Positions 9,188-17,510 of a stretch of DNA of 59,834 bases are shown here, in pieces. Position numbers and translations under genes: made by a program. Numbering within the stretch: position 1 is the stretch's first letter; each line of letters opens with the position of its first letter. This DNA is from Minisyncoccota bacterium (lineage in GTDB: Bacteria; Patescibacteriota; Minisyncoccia; Phycocordibacterales; PALSA-1337). Location: positions 1-59,834 of the forward strand of contig JAGOQK010000005.1 of NCBI GenBank assembly GCA_017991475.1. Reading direction: 5' to 3'. The notes under the pieces were generated by a model. That model searched no databases and was not told where the DNA came from. It saw only the letters and a list, made by a program, of their open reading frames with translations.

Positions 9188-9286
9188 GGCGATACTCTAC
9201 CAGAAAATTATCCTGTGTGCAAAGTCATGTAAAGACAGAACGATTCACTCCTTGATTTGTATTGTTCTATCCTTTAAAATATACTC

Positions 9287-9958
9287 ATGCGCGGAAAGCC
9301 AATTACACAAGAGGAAATTGCAAGGATTGTTCGCCTGAGGAAAACCGGGCATAGTTTGCCTGAAATACGAAAAATACTTAATCGTGGCAGCTCAACGGTT
9401 TTCAAATACATTACTGGAGTCAAAATATTGCCTGAATATATATCTGAACTAAAATTAAAACAGGGTGGAAGTAGGAGGCGGGCGGATCAAGCTTGGAAGA
9501 AGGCATCGTTCCAAGCAAAGAACATGCTAAGTAATAACTTATCCAAAGAACAGAGACTTTGCTTGTTATTAGGTCTATACTGGGGAGAAGGAAGCAAGAC
9601 TGAACTGAATTTAATCAATTCTGATCCAGCGCTTATAAAAATATTTATGATCTGTCTCAAAGACTTTAATATAAGGAAAAGTCAGATAAAAATAAGTCTT
9701 CGGCTCCATGATACTATCGACCACAAAGCGGCCGTGCGTTTTTGGTCAGGTTTTCTTTCAATAGAACAAAGCAAAATAACAAGTATTGAGATAATTCATG
9801 GTAAAAAAACTGGAAAGCTCAAATACGGCATGTGCCGTGTACGTGTGACAAAAGGCTCACAATACTTTAAACTGCTCATGAGCCTCATATTTCAAGTGAA
9901 GAGCTCATTCAATGCTGCCGTAGTTCAACGGATAGAACAAGGGACTCCTAAGCCCTAG
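9287..9958 (+). CDS. HTH protein with a LAGLIDADG-like segment, reading into tRNA-Arg
   Basis: 223 aa. The N-terminus is a helix-turn-helix of resolvase/Hin type (ITQEEIARIVRLRKTGHSLPEIRKIL). The middle segment, CLLLGLYWGEGSKTELNLIN, resembles the G-x-Y-x-G-E/D core of LAGLIDADG-type homing endonuclease relatives. The gene is AT-rich with ATA, AAA and TTA codons unlike its neighbours. The last 15 residues (ending VVQRIEQGTPKP) are encoded by the first 45 bases of the tRNA-Arg gene, and the stop lies inside the tRNA. This suggests a mobile gene that landed at the 5' side of the tRNA, or a gene whose native end was lost. A DNA-binding or nicking role is inference. Confidence 0.75.
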   Translation: MRGKPITQEEIARIVRLRKTGHSLPEIRKILNRGSSTVFKYITGVKILPEYISELKLKQGGSRRRADQAWKKASFQAKNMLSNNLSKEQRLCLLLGLYWGEGSKTELNLINSDPALIKIFMICLKDFNIRKSQIKISLRLHDTIDHKAAVRFWSGFLSIEQSKITSIEIIHGKKTGKLKYGMCRVRVTKGSQYFKLLMSLIFQVKSSFNAAVVQRIEQGTPKP

Positions 9959-9988
9959 ATATAGGTTCAATTCCTATCGGTGGCACCA
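9914..9988 (+). tRNA. tRNA-Arg (CCT), CCA encoded
   Basis: Acceptor stem GCTGCCG/CGGTGGC (two G-T pairs), anticodon loop CTCCTAA giving anticodon CCT, T arm AGGTTCAATTCCT, discriminator A and genomic CCA at 9986-9988. Its 5' 45 bases are shared with the coding region of the upstream ORF. Confidence 0.93.
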
Positions 9989-10029
9989 AAATCTTTCGAA
10001 AGTTTGTGAGAGTCTCAAATAATCACTCT

Positions 10030-11016
10030 CTACTCCCCATCCTCATCCGTTCCTACTGTCGCACCACCAGACTTCTCAAATTCTTTGAGTGCCTCAGTGA
10101 TCGGCTCAAACTTCCCTGCCATAATACCGGGAATGTTGTGCCACGACTGTTTGATGCGATGATCGGTCACGCGATCCTGCGGGAAATTGTAGGTACGAAT
10201 CTTCTCTGAGCGTGAGCCGGTCCCTATCTGTCCTTTGCGATTGGCAGCGAACTTCTGCGCCTCCTGTTCCTCTTTGAGTGCTTCAAGCTTGGCAGTTAGG
10301 ATCTGGAGCGCGAGCTCACGATTGGCACCCTGGCTGCGCTCGGCGGTCGAACGCACATCGATACCTGTCGGTTTGTGAATGAGGCGTACTGCAGACTCAA
10401 CCTTGTTCACATTCTGACCCCCCTTACCACCAGCACGCGAAAACTCCATCTCAAGATCTGCAGGATTGATGACAAACTTGGACTTCTTGCGTATAGGCAT
10501 AATGGCCACAGTGACCGTCGAAGTATGCACACGACCCATTTTCTCGGTCTCCGGCACGCGCTGTACGCGATGCACACCGGTTTCCCAGCGGAGCGCGTCA
10601 TATGCGTCTTTGCCTTTGATTTCCATCGAAACCTCCTTGTATCCGCCGAGATCATTCTTGGACTCATCGATTATCTTGGAAGTCCATCCTTTTATTTCCG
10701 CGTATCTCTTGTACATATCGAGAAGCTCAGCGGCGAAGAGTGCCGCTTCATCCCCTCCGGCACCAGCACGAACCTCGAGAATCATTTCTCTTGGCTTCTC
10801 TTCTTCCACTTCATCTGCTGCGATAATAGCATCCATCTCCTTTTTGATAGATTCTTTCTGCTCAATAATAGATGCAAGCTCATGTTCCGCCATCTCCTTC
10901 ATAGTTGGATCAGCATCGATCATGCCGCGCACTTCAGCCTCATCTTTGAGCAGCTTTTCATACAGTCCCGCCATGAATGCGGTCTTGGGATTTGATTTGT
11001 ACTGCTCGGTGTTCAT
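10030..11016 (-). CDS. prfA: Peptide chain release factor 1
   Basis: 328 aa. The catalytic GGQ is in [13 protein letters not shown]. The stop-codon recognition tripeptide PET in [14 protein letters not shown] fits the P-x-T of RF1 rather than the SPF of RF2. RF1 ends translation at UAA and UAG. The protein is about 30 residues shorter than E. coli RF1, mostly at the N-terminus. A -10 TATACT (11023-11028) lies six bases before the ATG and no ribosome binding site is seen, so a leaderless mRNA is likely. Confidence 0.95.
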   Translation of the reverse strand: MNTEQYKSNPKTAFMAGLYEKLLKDEAEVRGMIDADPTMKEMAEHELASIIEQKESIKKEMDAIIAADEVEEEKPREMILEVRAGAGGDEAALFAAELLDMYKRYAEIKGWTSKIIDESKNDLGGYKEVSMEIKGKDAYDALRWETGVHRVQRVPETEKMGRVHTSTVTVAIMPIRKKSKFVINPADLEMEFSRAGGKGGQNVNKVESAVRLIHKPTGIDVRSTAERSQGANRELALQILTAKLEALKEEQEAQKFAANRKGQIGTGSRSEKIRTYNFPQDRVTDHRIKQSWHNIPGIMAGKFEPITEALKEFEKSGGATVGTDEDGE

Positions 11017-11094
11017 AGGATAAGTATATGGTATCGCTGGTAAACTACAAAACGAGACGCTTTCACGTCTCGCTTTATAAATACACTTAAATAC

Positions 11095-11349
11095 CTATTT
11101 CTTTGATTTTGCGAGGCGATTCTTGAACTTCTCGACGCGACCTGCGGTATCAATAGTCTTCTCCTGGTTCGTATAGAAAGGGTGGGAAGCGCTTGAGATT
11201 TCGACATAGTGCACTGGATACTCCTTACCGTCAGTCCACTTGGTGGTCTCCTTGGTAGCAATAGTAGAAGGTATCAAAAACTTGGCACCGCTTGAGTTGT
11301 CGGCGAAGATAACGGGACGATAATTCTCTGGATGGATTTCCTTTTTCAT
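11095..11349 (-). CDS. rpmE: Ribosomal protein bL31, type B
   Basis: 84 aa from the ATG at 11347-11349 ([15 protein letters not shown]). The longer upstream frame is not coding. Type B is shown by the lack of the CxxC zinc pairs, the ASHPFYT motif and the insert around [16 protein letters not shown] -10 TATATT preceded by TGC lies seven bases before the ATG, so the mRNA should be leaderless. A very long palindrome lies about 55 bases upstream of the start. Confidence 0.95.
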   Translation of the reverse strand: MKKEIHPENYRPVIFADNSSGAKFLIPSTIATKETTKWTDGKEYPVHYVEISSASHPFYTNQEKTIDTAGRVEKFKNRLAKSKK

Positions 11350-11405
11350 GCCAAGGAATATAGCACATGTATCTATACTTAGCAAACGGCATAGCAAATA
11401 ACCAA

Positions 11406-11527
11406 CACTCGCACGCTGCACAGCATATGCGCTCCGGAGAGGTCATGTTTAGGATTGTAAACTAGGCTTGATTGGCCTTATAAAGCATGACCTCTCCGGA
11501 GCGCATATGCTGTGCGGCGTGCGAGTG
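11406..11527. repeat. 122-bp inverted repeat (42-bp arms, one mismatch)
   Basis: Arms 11406-11447 and 11486-11527 match at 41 of 42 positions and flank a 38-base AT-rich centre. The arms begin CACTCGCACGC and contain CATATGCGCTCCGGAGAG. It fills the gap between divergent rpmE and the MFS gene. No open reading frame or T run explains it. Confidence 0.95.
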
Positions 11528-11560
11528 CCACTGTTTGACTGCCATGATATACTATCAGCC

Positions 11561-12730
11561 ATGAGCTCTGCCGTCTCTCGCTCCCACATGATCTACACGA
11601 TAGCCGTCATCGGCTTCATCTACACGCTCCACATCGTTTTGCCGATGTATTCAAATTCGAGCTTCCTTTCTTTGTTTGCTGACGAACGAACGGTCGGACT
11701 AATCTACATGGCGGGAGCAGTAGTATCTATTCTTGCGTACCTGATCTCCCCATACATTATCCGTCGCTTCGGCAACTACGCAACATCGATCGGTCTCATC
11801 TGTATCCAGATAGGACTTTTCTGGGGCATTATCTCATCTGATTCCGCCAGTGCTATCGCTACATTTTTCATCCTACAAGCCGCGGTCGTCTCCCTCATTG
11901 GACTATCACTCGACATATTCCTTGAAACATATACTGATGGTCACCACGTCGGCACTATCCGTGGACTCTATACGACCGTACTCAATGCTTCATGGCTCAT
12001 CGGGCCGCTCCTCGGCGGCATGCTCATCAATGGCACTGACAACTATCGCGACACCTATATTGCCGCATTGGCCATGCTCTTCCCGCTCCTCTACCTCATT
12101 CACCGAAATTTCCCGAAATTCAAGGATCCGACCTACATGCACCTCTCGCCGTGGCAGCTCATCAAACATATTTCATCCAACAAGAACTGGGTGAAACTTT
12201 TCAGCGCTAATATCATCCTCCAAACTTTTTACGCGTGGATGGTCATCTACAGTCCTATCTATCTCCACAGTACTATTGGATTTAGTTGGGAGGAAATCGG
12301 TATCATCTTCACCATCATGCTCATTCCGTTCCCTCTCATCCAGTACGAACTCGGCAAGCTTGCTGACAAGAAGTACGGCGAGAAGGAAATCATGGCGCTG
12401 GGATTCTTCGTTATGGGTATCGCAACTATCGCACTTTCCCTTATCGATTCACCCAGCGTGCTCGTCTGGGCTCTCGCACTTTTTACCACTCGTCTCGGAG
12501 CCGCGGCCATCGAGATCATGATCGAGGTTTACTTCTTCAAAACTGTTCCCACACGTGACACGGCAACCCTCGGCATGTTCCGCATCACACGCCCTATATC
12601 AAACTTTATTGCACCAGTCATCACAGGCGCAGCACTTATTTTCACCACTCATGGCAATCTTTTTGCGGTCATCGGTGTCATCGCGCTCCTCGGTCTCTAT
12701 CCAGCGCTGACGATCAAGGATACGAAATAG
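11561..12730 (+). CDS. Major facilitator superfamily transporter
   Basis: 389 aa from the ATG at 11561. The longer frame from 11468 starts inside the inverted repeat and adds no hydrophobic sequence. About 12 hydrophobic helices follow each other, with the N-terminal half ending near the RNFPKFKDPTY loop and a second set from WVKLFSANIIL. The domain order and the short loop R/K clusters fit MFS permeases of the drug/sugar type, but no substrate motif stands out. An extended -10 (TGATATACT, hexamer 11548-11553) is seven bases before the ATG, giving a leaderless mRNA. The gene ends at a bidirectional terminator shared with the convergent methyltransferase. Confidence 0.88.
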   Translation: MSSAVSRSHMIYTIAVIGFIYTLHIVLPMYSNSSFLSLFADERTVGLIYMAGAVVSILAYLISPYIIRRFGNYATSIGLICIQIGLFWGIISSDSASAIATFFILQAAVVSLIGLSLDIFLETYTDGHHVGTIRGLYTTVLNASWLIGPLLGGMLINGTDNYRDTYIAALAMLFPLLYLIHRNFPKFKDPTYMHLSPWQLIKHISSNKNWVKLFSANIILQTFYAWMVIYSPIYLHSTIGFSWEEIGIIFTIMLIPFPLIQYELGKLADKKYGEKEIMALGFFVMGIATIALSLIDSPSVLVWALALFTTRLGAAAIEIMIEVYFFKTVPTRDTATLGMFRITRPISNFIAPVITGAALIFTTHGNLFAVIGVIALLGLYPALTIKDTK

Positions 12731-12737
12731 GCGACAA

Positions 12738-12762
12738 AAAATTCCGCACTATGCGGAATTTT
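12738..12762. terminator. Bidirectional terminator
   Basis: A 10-bp perfect stem (AAAATTCCGC / GCGGAATTTT) between convergent genes, with A and T runs on both sides. Confidence 0.85.
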
Positions 12763-12769
12763 ATTGAAA

Positions 12770-13558
12770 CTACACCTTCGTCGCCTCCACACACAAAAAC
12801 ATCGGTATCTCTTTTCTCATACGATCCTCTTCTGCACCGCGTGGACCATTCTGGCTTTTCTTGTGCGAGATCCACTCTTCAAGACGAGTCATGGCAAGAC
12901 CTGATTTGTTGAGGTGCTTGAAGAATACTTGAAGTGGCCTGTGGAATGAAATAGTTGTTTTCTTTTTCCTGGAATCCTTTTCACCAGGAGTCATATCGAT
13001 CTCGATTTTTGCATCAGACATATAGGCATCGAGGCGGCGATACTGAGTCGAAGATTTTTCATCCCAACCCCAGTCGGAGCGCTGCGGTATACGGAACGAC
13101 GGATGATTGACGACGAAAACGAGTTTACCACCGGGCTTGAGTAGTCGAGCAGCCTCTGCAAAAGTTCCTTGGAGGTTCTCTATATTTTGCAGTGCAAGAA
13201 TAATAGCCACGACATCCATCGATTCATCGCCCATGAATGAAAGATTGTCTGCGGGTGCGACATAGTATTCAACTGCGTTTTTTTGACTAGGATTCGCCTG
13301 CGCCTTCTCTATCAGCTCCGCCGAAATATCACTCGCCACAACATCTGCACCATTTTGTGCAAATGCACGACTAAAATATCCCTGACCACACGCAACGTCA
13401 AGAATTGCCATGCCTGGCTTTGGATCTACGATGCGGATCAGGTTGGGCATGAGGACATTCTTCTGATACGAGTCAGGATTCTGCTCCAGCATATCGTCGT
13501 ACCATTCTGCCACACCGCCCCAGGAGGTTGTGGTTGGTTTCTTTGGGTCCTTATTCAT
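12770..13558 (-). CDS. Class I SAM-dependent methyltransferase
   Basis: 262 aa. Motif I (ILDVACGQGYFSRAFA), an acidic end of strand 2 (DVVASDIS), the D-x-V-x-x-I-L-A-L-Q-N-I segment and GGKLVFVVNHPSF mark a Methyltransf_11/25-type Rossmann fold, the same group as UbiE/BioC and many uncharacterised enzymes. The substrate cannot be told. A -10 TAGATT preceded by TGC is six bases before the ATG, so the mRNA is probably leaderless. Confidence 0.9.
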   Translation of the reverse strand: MNKDPKKPTTTSWGGVAEWYDDMLEQNPDSYQKNVLMPNLIRIVDPKPGMAILDVACGQGYFSRAFAQNGADVVASDISAELIEKAQANPSQKNAVEYYVAPADNLSFMGDESMDVVAIILALQNIENLQGTFAEAARLLKPGGKLVFVVNHPSFRIPQRSDWGWDEKSSTQYRRLDAYMSDAKIEIDMTPGEKDSRKKKTTISFHRPLQVFFKHLNKSGLAMTRLEEWISHKKSQNGPRGAEEDRMRKEIPMFLCVEATKV

Positions 13559-13586
13559 GGCTCTAATCTAGCATATTGTAAGGATA

Positions 13587-13616
13587 TTGACAAATGGTCA
13601 ATGAGTATGCTATAAT
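13587..13616 (+). promoter_or_regulatory. Strong sigma-70 promoter with extended -10
   Basis: TTGACA (13587-13592), 18 bp, TGC then TATAAT (13611-13616), upstream of the 100-aa orphan gene. Confidence 0.88.
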
Positions 13617-13661
13617 AGTAAATGAACACTTGGAAAAAACACGAACATTGAAAGGTTAATC

Positions 13662-13964
13662 ATGGCCACATACAAATATATCTACTGGCGCCCAGACATC
13701 GAGTCGAGCGACCCGACAAAACAGTTTGCAAATGTACATCTACTTCAAGGGTATACAAATGAAACAATCAAGCACTTCCAGGAAATGGCTGAAGAGATGA
13801 GGAAAACATTTCCTGATGCCACCGACGAAAAGGTCCGCTGTGGTAAGGTTCACAAATCACCCTATGTGCACGGATTCTCAATCATCGCTTTCGATGCCGA
13901 GATTCCCTTAGGCGAATATCCTGGGTGGACAGAGTGCAAAAAACCTGGCGATTACTTTTGGTGA
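13662..13964 (+). CDS. Orphan protein, function unknown
   Basis: 100 aa, soluble. GAAAGG stands six bases before the ATG. The sequence is rich in aromatic and charged residues (YKYIYWRPD at the start, PGWTECKKPGDYFW at the end) and has no signal peptide or membrane helix. The middle helix (TNETIKHFQEMAEEMRKTF) precedes a DEKVRCGKVHKSP turn and a beta-like YVHGFSIIAFDAEI. It is a one-gene unit with consensus promoter, leader of about 40 nt and terminator. I do not recognise the family. Strong signals suggest high expression. Confidence 0.75.
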   Translation: MATYKYIYWRPDIESSDPTKQFANVHLLQGYTNETIKHFQEMAEEMRKTFPDATDEKVRCGKVHKSPYVHGFSIIAFDAEIPLGEYPGWTECKKPGDYFW

Positions 13965-13967
13965 CAC

Positions 13968-14005
13968 AAATCCCGCTTTACAATTCAATTGTCTAGCGGG
14001 ATTTT
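13968..14005 (+). terminator. Rho-independent terminator
   Basis: A 10-bp perfect stem (AAATCCCGCT / AGCGGGATTT) with a 17-base loop, then T. Confidence 0.7.
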
Positions 14006-14010
14006 CTAAC

Positions 14011-14259
14011 CTAAAACCCCGCGTACCCCTTCCCTTTGAGTACTGCCTTGATCTGCCCTCTATCCGAATCAGCAAAGATCTCTCCATCTATATCTAGTGT
14101 TGGTGCCTTGGTCTGACCAGACTTCGCCACCATCTCGTCAAAATATGCTTTGTTACGAGTCACTTCCCTTTCTTCGAATTTCACACCCTTCTCGGCAAAG
14201 AGGTCGAGAACGCCTGTGCACCAGGGGCAGCTAGTTTTTGTGTAGAGAATGATGGTCAT
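14011..14259 (-). CDS. Glutaredoxin-like protein
   Basis: 82 aa. The active site SCPWC (about residues 9-13) follows a beta strand (TIILYTKT). The KAPTLDIDG segment carries the cis-Pro, and the DSDRGQIKAVL helix closes the fold. It is a typical small thioredoxin-fold glutaredoxin/NrdH-type electron donor. The trxB gene in this window could reduce it, since NrdH-type proteins accept electrons from thioredoxin reductase; that link is inference. A -10 TATCCT preceded by TGT lies six bases before the ATG (leaderless). Confidence 0.9.
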   Translation of the reverse strand: MTIILYTKTSCPWCTGVLDLFAEKGVKFEEREVTRNKAYFDEMVAKSGQTKAPTLDIDGEIFADSDRGQIKAVLKGKGYAGF

Positions 14260-14277
14260 AGGCTAAGGATAACACAA

Positions 14278-14312
14278 ATAAAAAAGCGAACGGACTTGAG
14301 ATCCATTCGCTT
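14278..14312 (-). terminator. Rho-independent terminator of the 153-aa orphan gene
   Basis: An 11-bp stem with one G-T pair (AAGCGAATGGA / TCCGTTCGCTT on the minus strand), followed by a T run. Confidence 0.8.
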
Positions 14313-14335
14313 GAAACTAACTACCACACAATCGA

Positions 14336-14797
14336 TCATGCGTGCCCGGATGTCCGATGTACCTGACCATACAGACGGGCAGCAGAACTTGTCCTGTATG
14401 TCTGACCAGCTGCCTGCCTTTGCTGAAGGCTCTCTTGCAGAGCAGCGAATTTCTGTGACTTGGCAGCTTCTGCTTCTCTATTCTTCGGAACCCGCTTCCA
14501 CCATGCCCCATCGAAACGTCGCCGGAAGTTGAGAAACATTGCATCTGGAGAAGTGCTGTGAGCATCCATGGCCTCCTTCAGGGATTCGCACAGAAACCTT
14601 TCTGTGTTATCACCAGCAACTTTGCCGCTGACCCTCTCGACAAAATCCTTAAGAAGATTGTAATCGAGCATGGTAACGGAAGTATTTCTCCACATGAGAT
14701 ACGTATCGAATACTTCCTTTGGGGCACCAGTGAGCTTTTTCAAGAGCTCTGGAAACTTCTGCCGTTTGAAATAACCTACTCCGCTATGAAATTGCAT
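14336..14797 (-). CDS. Orphan protein, function unknown
   Basis: 153 aa, soluble and basic toward the C-terminus. GAAAGG stands five bases before the ATG. The predicted content is mostly helical (FPELLKKLTGAPKEVFDTYL, AAKSQKFAALQESLQQRQAA). There is no signal peptide or metal motif. It is a one-gene unit with a consensus promoter and a terminator, divergent from rpsU. No family recognised. Confidence 0.72.
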   Translation of the reverse strand: MQFHSGVGYFKRQKFPELLKKLTGAPKEVFDTYLMWRNTSVTMLDYNLLKDFVERVSGKVAGDNTERFLCESLKEAMDAHSTSPDAMFLNFRRRFDGAWWKRVPKNREAEAAKSQKFAALQESLQQRQAAGQTYRTSSAARLYGQVHRTSGHA

Positions 14798-14817
14798 AAT
14801 GTCCTTTCTTTGTTTTA

Positions 14818-14846
14818 ATAATACACCTAAATAGTATAATTGTCAA
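14818..14846 (-). promoter_or_regulatory. Promoter of the 153-aa orphan gene
   Basis: On the minus strand: TTGACA (14841-14846), 17 bp, TATTAT (14818-14823). It is back-to-back with the rpsU start region. Confidence 0.85.
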
Positions 14847-14885
14847 GTTGTCACACTATATCCCCTTGTGTTACCATATCTACCT

Positions 14886-15134
14886 ATGATAAATGCAGAA
14901 GTAACACGAAACCCAAACGAGAACGCCCTTGGCGTGATTCGCCGATTTACCAGGAAAGTCCAGGGATCAGGCATCATCCAGCGCAAGCGCGGTCTTCGTT
15001 TTGCAACACGTACCCAGTCTCCGTACAAGGTTAAGGTTAAGACCTTGAAGGGCATCAAGCGCCGTGCAGAGATGGCAGAGCTCATCAAGCTCGGCAAGGC
15101 CCCGGTCAAGCCAGAGCGTGGAGCAAGGAAATAA
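14886..15134 (+). CDS. rpsU: Ribosomal protein bS21
   Basis: 82 aa from the ATG at 14886; the ATG at 14868 would add six residues not found in the family. The core ALGVIRRFTRKVQGSGIIQ...RKRGLRFATRTQ fits bS21, which sits on the 30S platform near the anti-Shine-Dalgarno helix. The C-terminal third is extended and basic. The stop TAA abuts the GTG of ybeY, so the two are co-translated. Confidence 0.88.
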   Translation: MINAEVTRNPNENALGVIRRFTRKVQGSGIIQRKRGLRFATRTQSPYKVKVKTLKGIKRRAEMAELIKLGKAPVKPERGARK

Positions 15135-15512
15135 GTGTCTTTCACTCTCATCAACGAGACGAAATCCAAAATCCCCTCGATCCCCTTCGAGGGGATTAAA
15201 GATGTATGCATGGGCAAAACATACAAACTCAACCTCATTTACACTTCATCTGAGAATATCAAAAAGCTCAACACCATCTACCGCGGCAAGGAAGTTGCTA
15301 CAGATATCCTCAGCTTCCCTATCTCCGATACTGAAGGCGAAATATACATCTCCGAGAATGAGTCACGTGCTGAAGCGAAAAAATTTGACCGTGAGTACAA
15401 CAACTTCATCGGCTTCCTATTCATTCACGGCTGTACCCATTTGAAAGGACATGACCATGGGGCTATAATGGAAGGTATAGAGATCGAAATTCGCAAGAAG
15501 TTCGGCATCTAG
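15135..15512 (+). CDS. ybeY: Endoribonuclease YbeY (rRNA maturation)
   Basis: 125 aa starting with GTG directly after the rpsU stop. The zinc-binding signature HGCTHLKGHDH (H-x3-H-x5-H type) near residues 104-114 is diagnostic for the UPF0054/YbeY family, which processes the 3' end of 16S rRNA and acts in ribosome quality control. The motif DILSFP upstream is also conserved. Operon with rpsU and ftsA. Confidence 0.95.
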   Translation: MSFTLINETKSKIPSIPFEGIKDVCMGKTYKLNLIYTSSENIKKLNTIYRGKEVATDILSFPISDTEGEIYISENESRAEAKKFDREYNNFIGFLFIHGCTHLKGHDHGAIMEGIEIEIRKKFGI

Positions 15513-15522
15513 CTCCATCTAC

Positions 15523-16707
15523 ATGGCCCGCAACATAATTACCGGTATCGATATCGGCACTTACTACGTCAAAGTAGTTATTGCCAACTCCAAAGAGCGC
15601 ACTGAACGCGGCTTCCCAAAGATCGTGGGCGTCGGAGTCGCCGAGTCGCGCGGTCTCCGTCATGGCTACGTAACCAACGTGCGCGATGTCGCCGAGAGTA
15701 TCAAGAAAGCCGTGAAGATTGCCGAAGAAAAGTCGGGTATCCCCATCAAGAAGGCATTTGTTGGCGTAGGAGGTATCGGCCTCGGATCAGTAGCAGTCAC
15801 CAGCACCATCATCACATCTCGAGCAGATGCCGAGATCACTGAGATCGATCTCAAAAATCTCCAGGAGCAGTGTGAAAAAGATATCCCGCAGGCTGCGCGC
15901 GCCAATCGCCGCATCATTTACGACATTCCACTCCAATACAAAATAGACAACTTCCCTTCGCTCGGTGCACCGCTCGGCATGACCGCCAACAAGATCGAGC
16001 AGAAGACTCTTTTCATCACCTGTCTTGACCACCACGTCGCAGATCTCATAGCTGCCGTCAACGAAGCTGGCATCGCCGTGGAAGATGTCATGGCCGCTCC
16101 GATCGCAGCGGGATTCGTCACACTTTCCAAGACTCAGAAGATTGCTGGGTGCGTGCTCGCGAACATCGGTGCTGAGACGGTCTCCATTGCCGTATTCGAG
16201 AATAATATCCCAACATCCCTTGAAGTGTTTCCTCTCGGCTCTACTGACATCACGAATGACATCGCTCTTGGTTTGAAAGTTCCCCTTGAGGAGGCTGAAC
16301 AGATCAAGATCGGTGCTATAACAGGTTCTTCATATCCCCGCAAAAAGTTGGAAGAAATCATCAGCGCGCGTCTCTCGGATATTTTCGAACTTATCGAAGC
16401 TCACCTCAAGAAGATCGGCAGGAATAGTCTCTTGCCAGCTGGCGTCATCATCACAGGTGGCGGTTCAGCCTTGAATTCGATCGACGACCTTGCAAAGGTT
16501 TCCCTCAAGCTCCCTGCGCGCATCGGCTCTATTGGTGCATCAGCCGACGGCAAATCATCATTCAAGGACAATCCTCTCGCGGTCGCGTACGGTCTCTGCA
16601 TCTGGGGCATTCATGCCGAGGAGACTCCTGAAATAGATACGACCAAAGAGTTTTTCTTGCATCTCACCAAGCGTGTGAAGAGGTGGGTCAAGCAGTTGAT
16701 GCCGTAA
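15523..16707 (+). CDS. ftsA: Cell division protein FtsA
   Basis: 394 aa. It has the actin-like ATPase fold with phosphate 1 motif (ITGIDIGTYYVKVVI), the 1C domain, phosphate 2 (GCVLANIGAETVSIAVF), the adenosine motif (GVIITGGGSALNSI) and a C-terminal amphipathic helix (HLTKRVKRWVKQLMP) for membrane attachment. It anchors FtsZ filaments to the membrane at the division site. It lies 10 bases after ybeY and 800 bases before ftsZ, separated from ftsZ by an orphan gene on the other strand. Confidence 0.95.
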   Translation: MARNIITGIDIGTYYVKVVIANSKERTERGFPKIVGVGVAESRGLRHGYVTNVRDVAESIKKAVKIAEEKSGIPIKKAFVGVGGIGLGSVAVTSTIITSRADAEITEIDLKNLQEQCEKDIPQAARANRRIIYDIPLQYKIDNFPSLGAPLGMTANKIEQKTLFITCLDHHVADLIAAVNEAGIAVEDVMAAPIAAGFVTLSKTQKIAGCVLANIGAETVSIAVFENNIPTSLEVFPLGSTDITNDIALGLKVPLEEAEQIKIGAITGSSYPRKKLEEIISARLSDIFELIEAHLKKIGRNSLLPAGVIITGGGSALNSIDDLAKVSLKLPARIGSIGASADGKSSFKDNPLAVAYGLCIWGIHAEETPEIDTTKEFFLHLTKRVKRWVKQLMP

Positions 16708-16721
16708 CTCCGTACATGTAA

Positions 16722-16752
16722 TAAAAAACCACTTCAGAAAAGTCTGAGTGGT
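16722..16752 (-). terminator. Terminator between ftsA and the REC-like gene
   Basis: ACCACTTCAGA / TCTGAGTGGT stem with one bulge. The A run on the plus strand gives a T run on the minus strand. It probably serves both convergent genes. Confidence 0.65.
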
Positions 16753-16763
16753 CTACTGTCCGA

Positions 16764-17201
16764 TTACACTTTGCGCGCAAAGGATTTTTGCACTATTTCG
16801 ACAATCGCCATTGTAGCCCCTTCATCGCAATCATATACGACGGCGAAATAAGGATCATGAATGGATTCTGCTTCGCGGAACAGTTGTCTATCCGTCACAT
16901 AGAGCACTATTGGAAGCGTGCGATTGGCTGCGCGCAACTTTTTGTACAAAACAAGTCCCGTCTCAGTGCAGTCATTCGTTTCCGCCCTAGAGACGAGCTC
17001 CTCGGAATGAGCCAGGTGTGCATCCGTCACGAGCATACGGCAAGGCTCTTGCGTTCTGGGACCAAAGCATTGCATGACTTCATCAGCGTTGGTACACATA
17101 ACCACCTCGAAGCCGAGCCCTTGCAAAATATTCACGCGAATCTTCGAGAAGAAACTGCTGTCATTGGCAAAGGCCACCTTCCATTTATGTTCTGTGCTCA
17201 C
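16764..17201 (-). CDS. Divergent response-regulator receiver-like protein
   Basis: 145 aa from a GTG with AAAGG six bases upstream. The beta-alpha pattern (KVAFANDSSFFSKIRVNIL, RMLVTDAHL, LPIVLYVTDRQL) matches a CheY-like receiver: an acidic residue after strand 1, a candidate phospho-acceptor Asp in LVTDA, and a Thr in YVTD at the switch position. The usual Lys after strand 5 is not evident, and no output domain follows. It may be a phospho-receiver or a pseudo-receiver that binds another protein. One-gene unit with promoter and terminator, between ftsA and ftsZ. Confidence 0.65.
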   Translation of the reverse strand: MSTEHKWKVAFANDSSFFSKIRVNILQGLGFEVVMCTNADEVMQCFGPRTQEPCRMLVTDAHLAHSEELVSRAETNDCTETGLVLYKKLRAANRTLPIVLYVTDRQLFREAESIHDPYFAVVYDCDEGATMAIVEIVQKSFARKV

Positions 17202-17248
17202 AAAATACCTTTGGTTGATGGTGATTCAAAGAAACTACTACGGTATTC

Positions 17249-17276
17249 ACTATATAACTTTATTGAAAAATGTCAA
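17249..17276 (-). promoter_or_regulatory. Promoter of the REC-like gene
   Basis: On the minus strand: TTGACA (17271-17276), 16 bp, TATAGT (17249-17254). Confidence 0.75.
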
Positions 17277-17402
17277 ACACATCTCTTCACCCAATAGCAA
17301 CCAAAATACGCACACCCGTCAACTTGCACCAAATTTTAGGCTTGGTATCATAGTGATGTTAGCAAGCGTAGCCCCTGAACATTCCCATTGACATACATCT
17401 TG

Positions 17403-17431
17403 AAGTGGCTCACAAGCCGCTTTTATCTTTT
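17403..17431 (+). terminator. Possible attenuator in the ftsZ upstream region
   Basis: AAGTGGCT-caca-AGCCGCTT (8 bp, one G-T pair) followed by TTTATCTTTT. No plus-strand gene precedes it, so it would act on a transcript that starts upstream, toward ftsZ. Confidence 0.4.
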
Positions 17432-17510
17432 GTATGCGTTAGTGCCCTGTACACAGACTATCCCCTGCGATAAACTTTCAACATTCAACCTTTCACTGTA
17501 AACTCCTTTT

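Larger units (their letters stand above)
17202..17510. other. 309-bp gap between the REC-like gene and ftsZ
   Basis: It holds the divergent promoter of the REC-like gene (17249-17276), a hairpin with T-rich tail (17403-17431) on the ftsZ side, and a -10-like TAAACT (17499-17504) six bases before the ftsZ ATG. I see no gene in it. Confidence 0.7.

Noticed and set aside
11468-11560. Longer MFS N-terminus starting in the inverted repeat
   Set aside because: The added residues are not hydrophobic, would be coded by the palindrome, and lie upstream of the -10 at 11548-11553.
16788-17297. 169-codon plus-strand ORF opposite the receiver-like gene
   Set aside because: It covers the promoter of the minus-strand gene, which has a ribosome binding site, promoter and terminator; the plus-strand frame has none.
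17388-17393. TTGACA as -35 of an ftsZ promoter
   Set aside because: No -10-like hexamer lies 15-19 bases downstream; a hairpin occupies that place.
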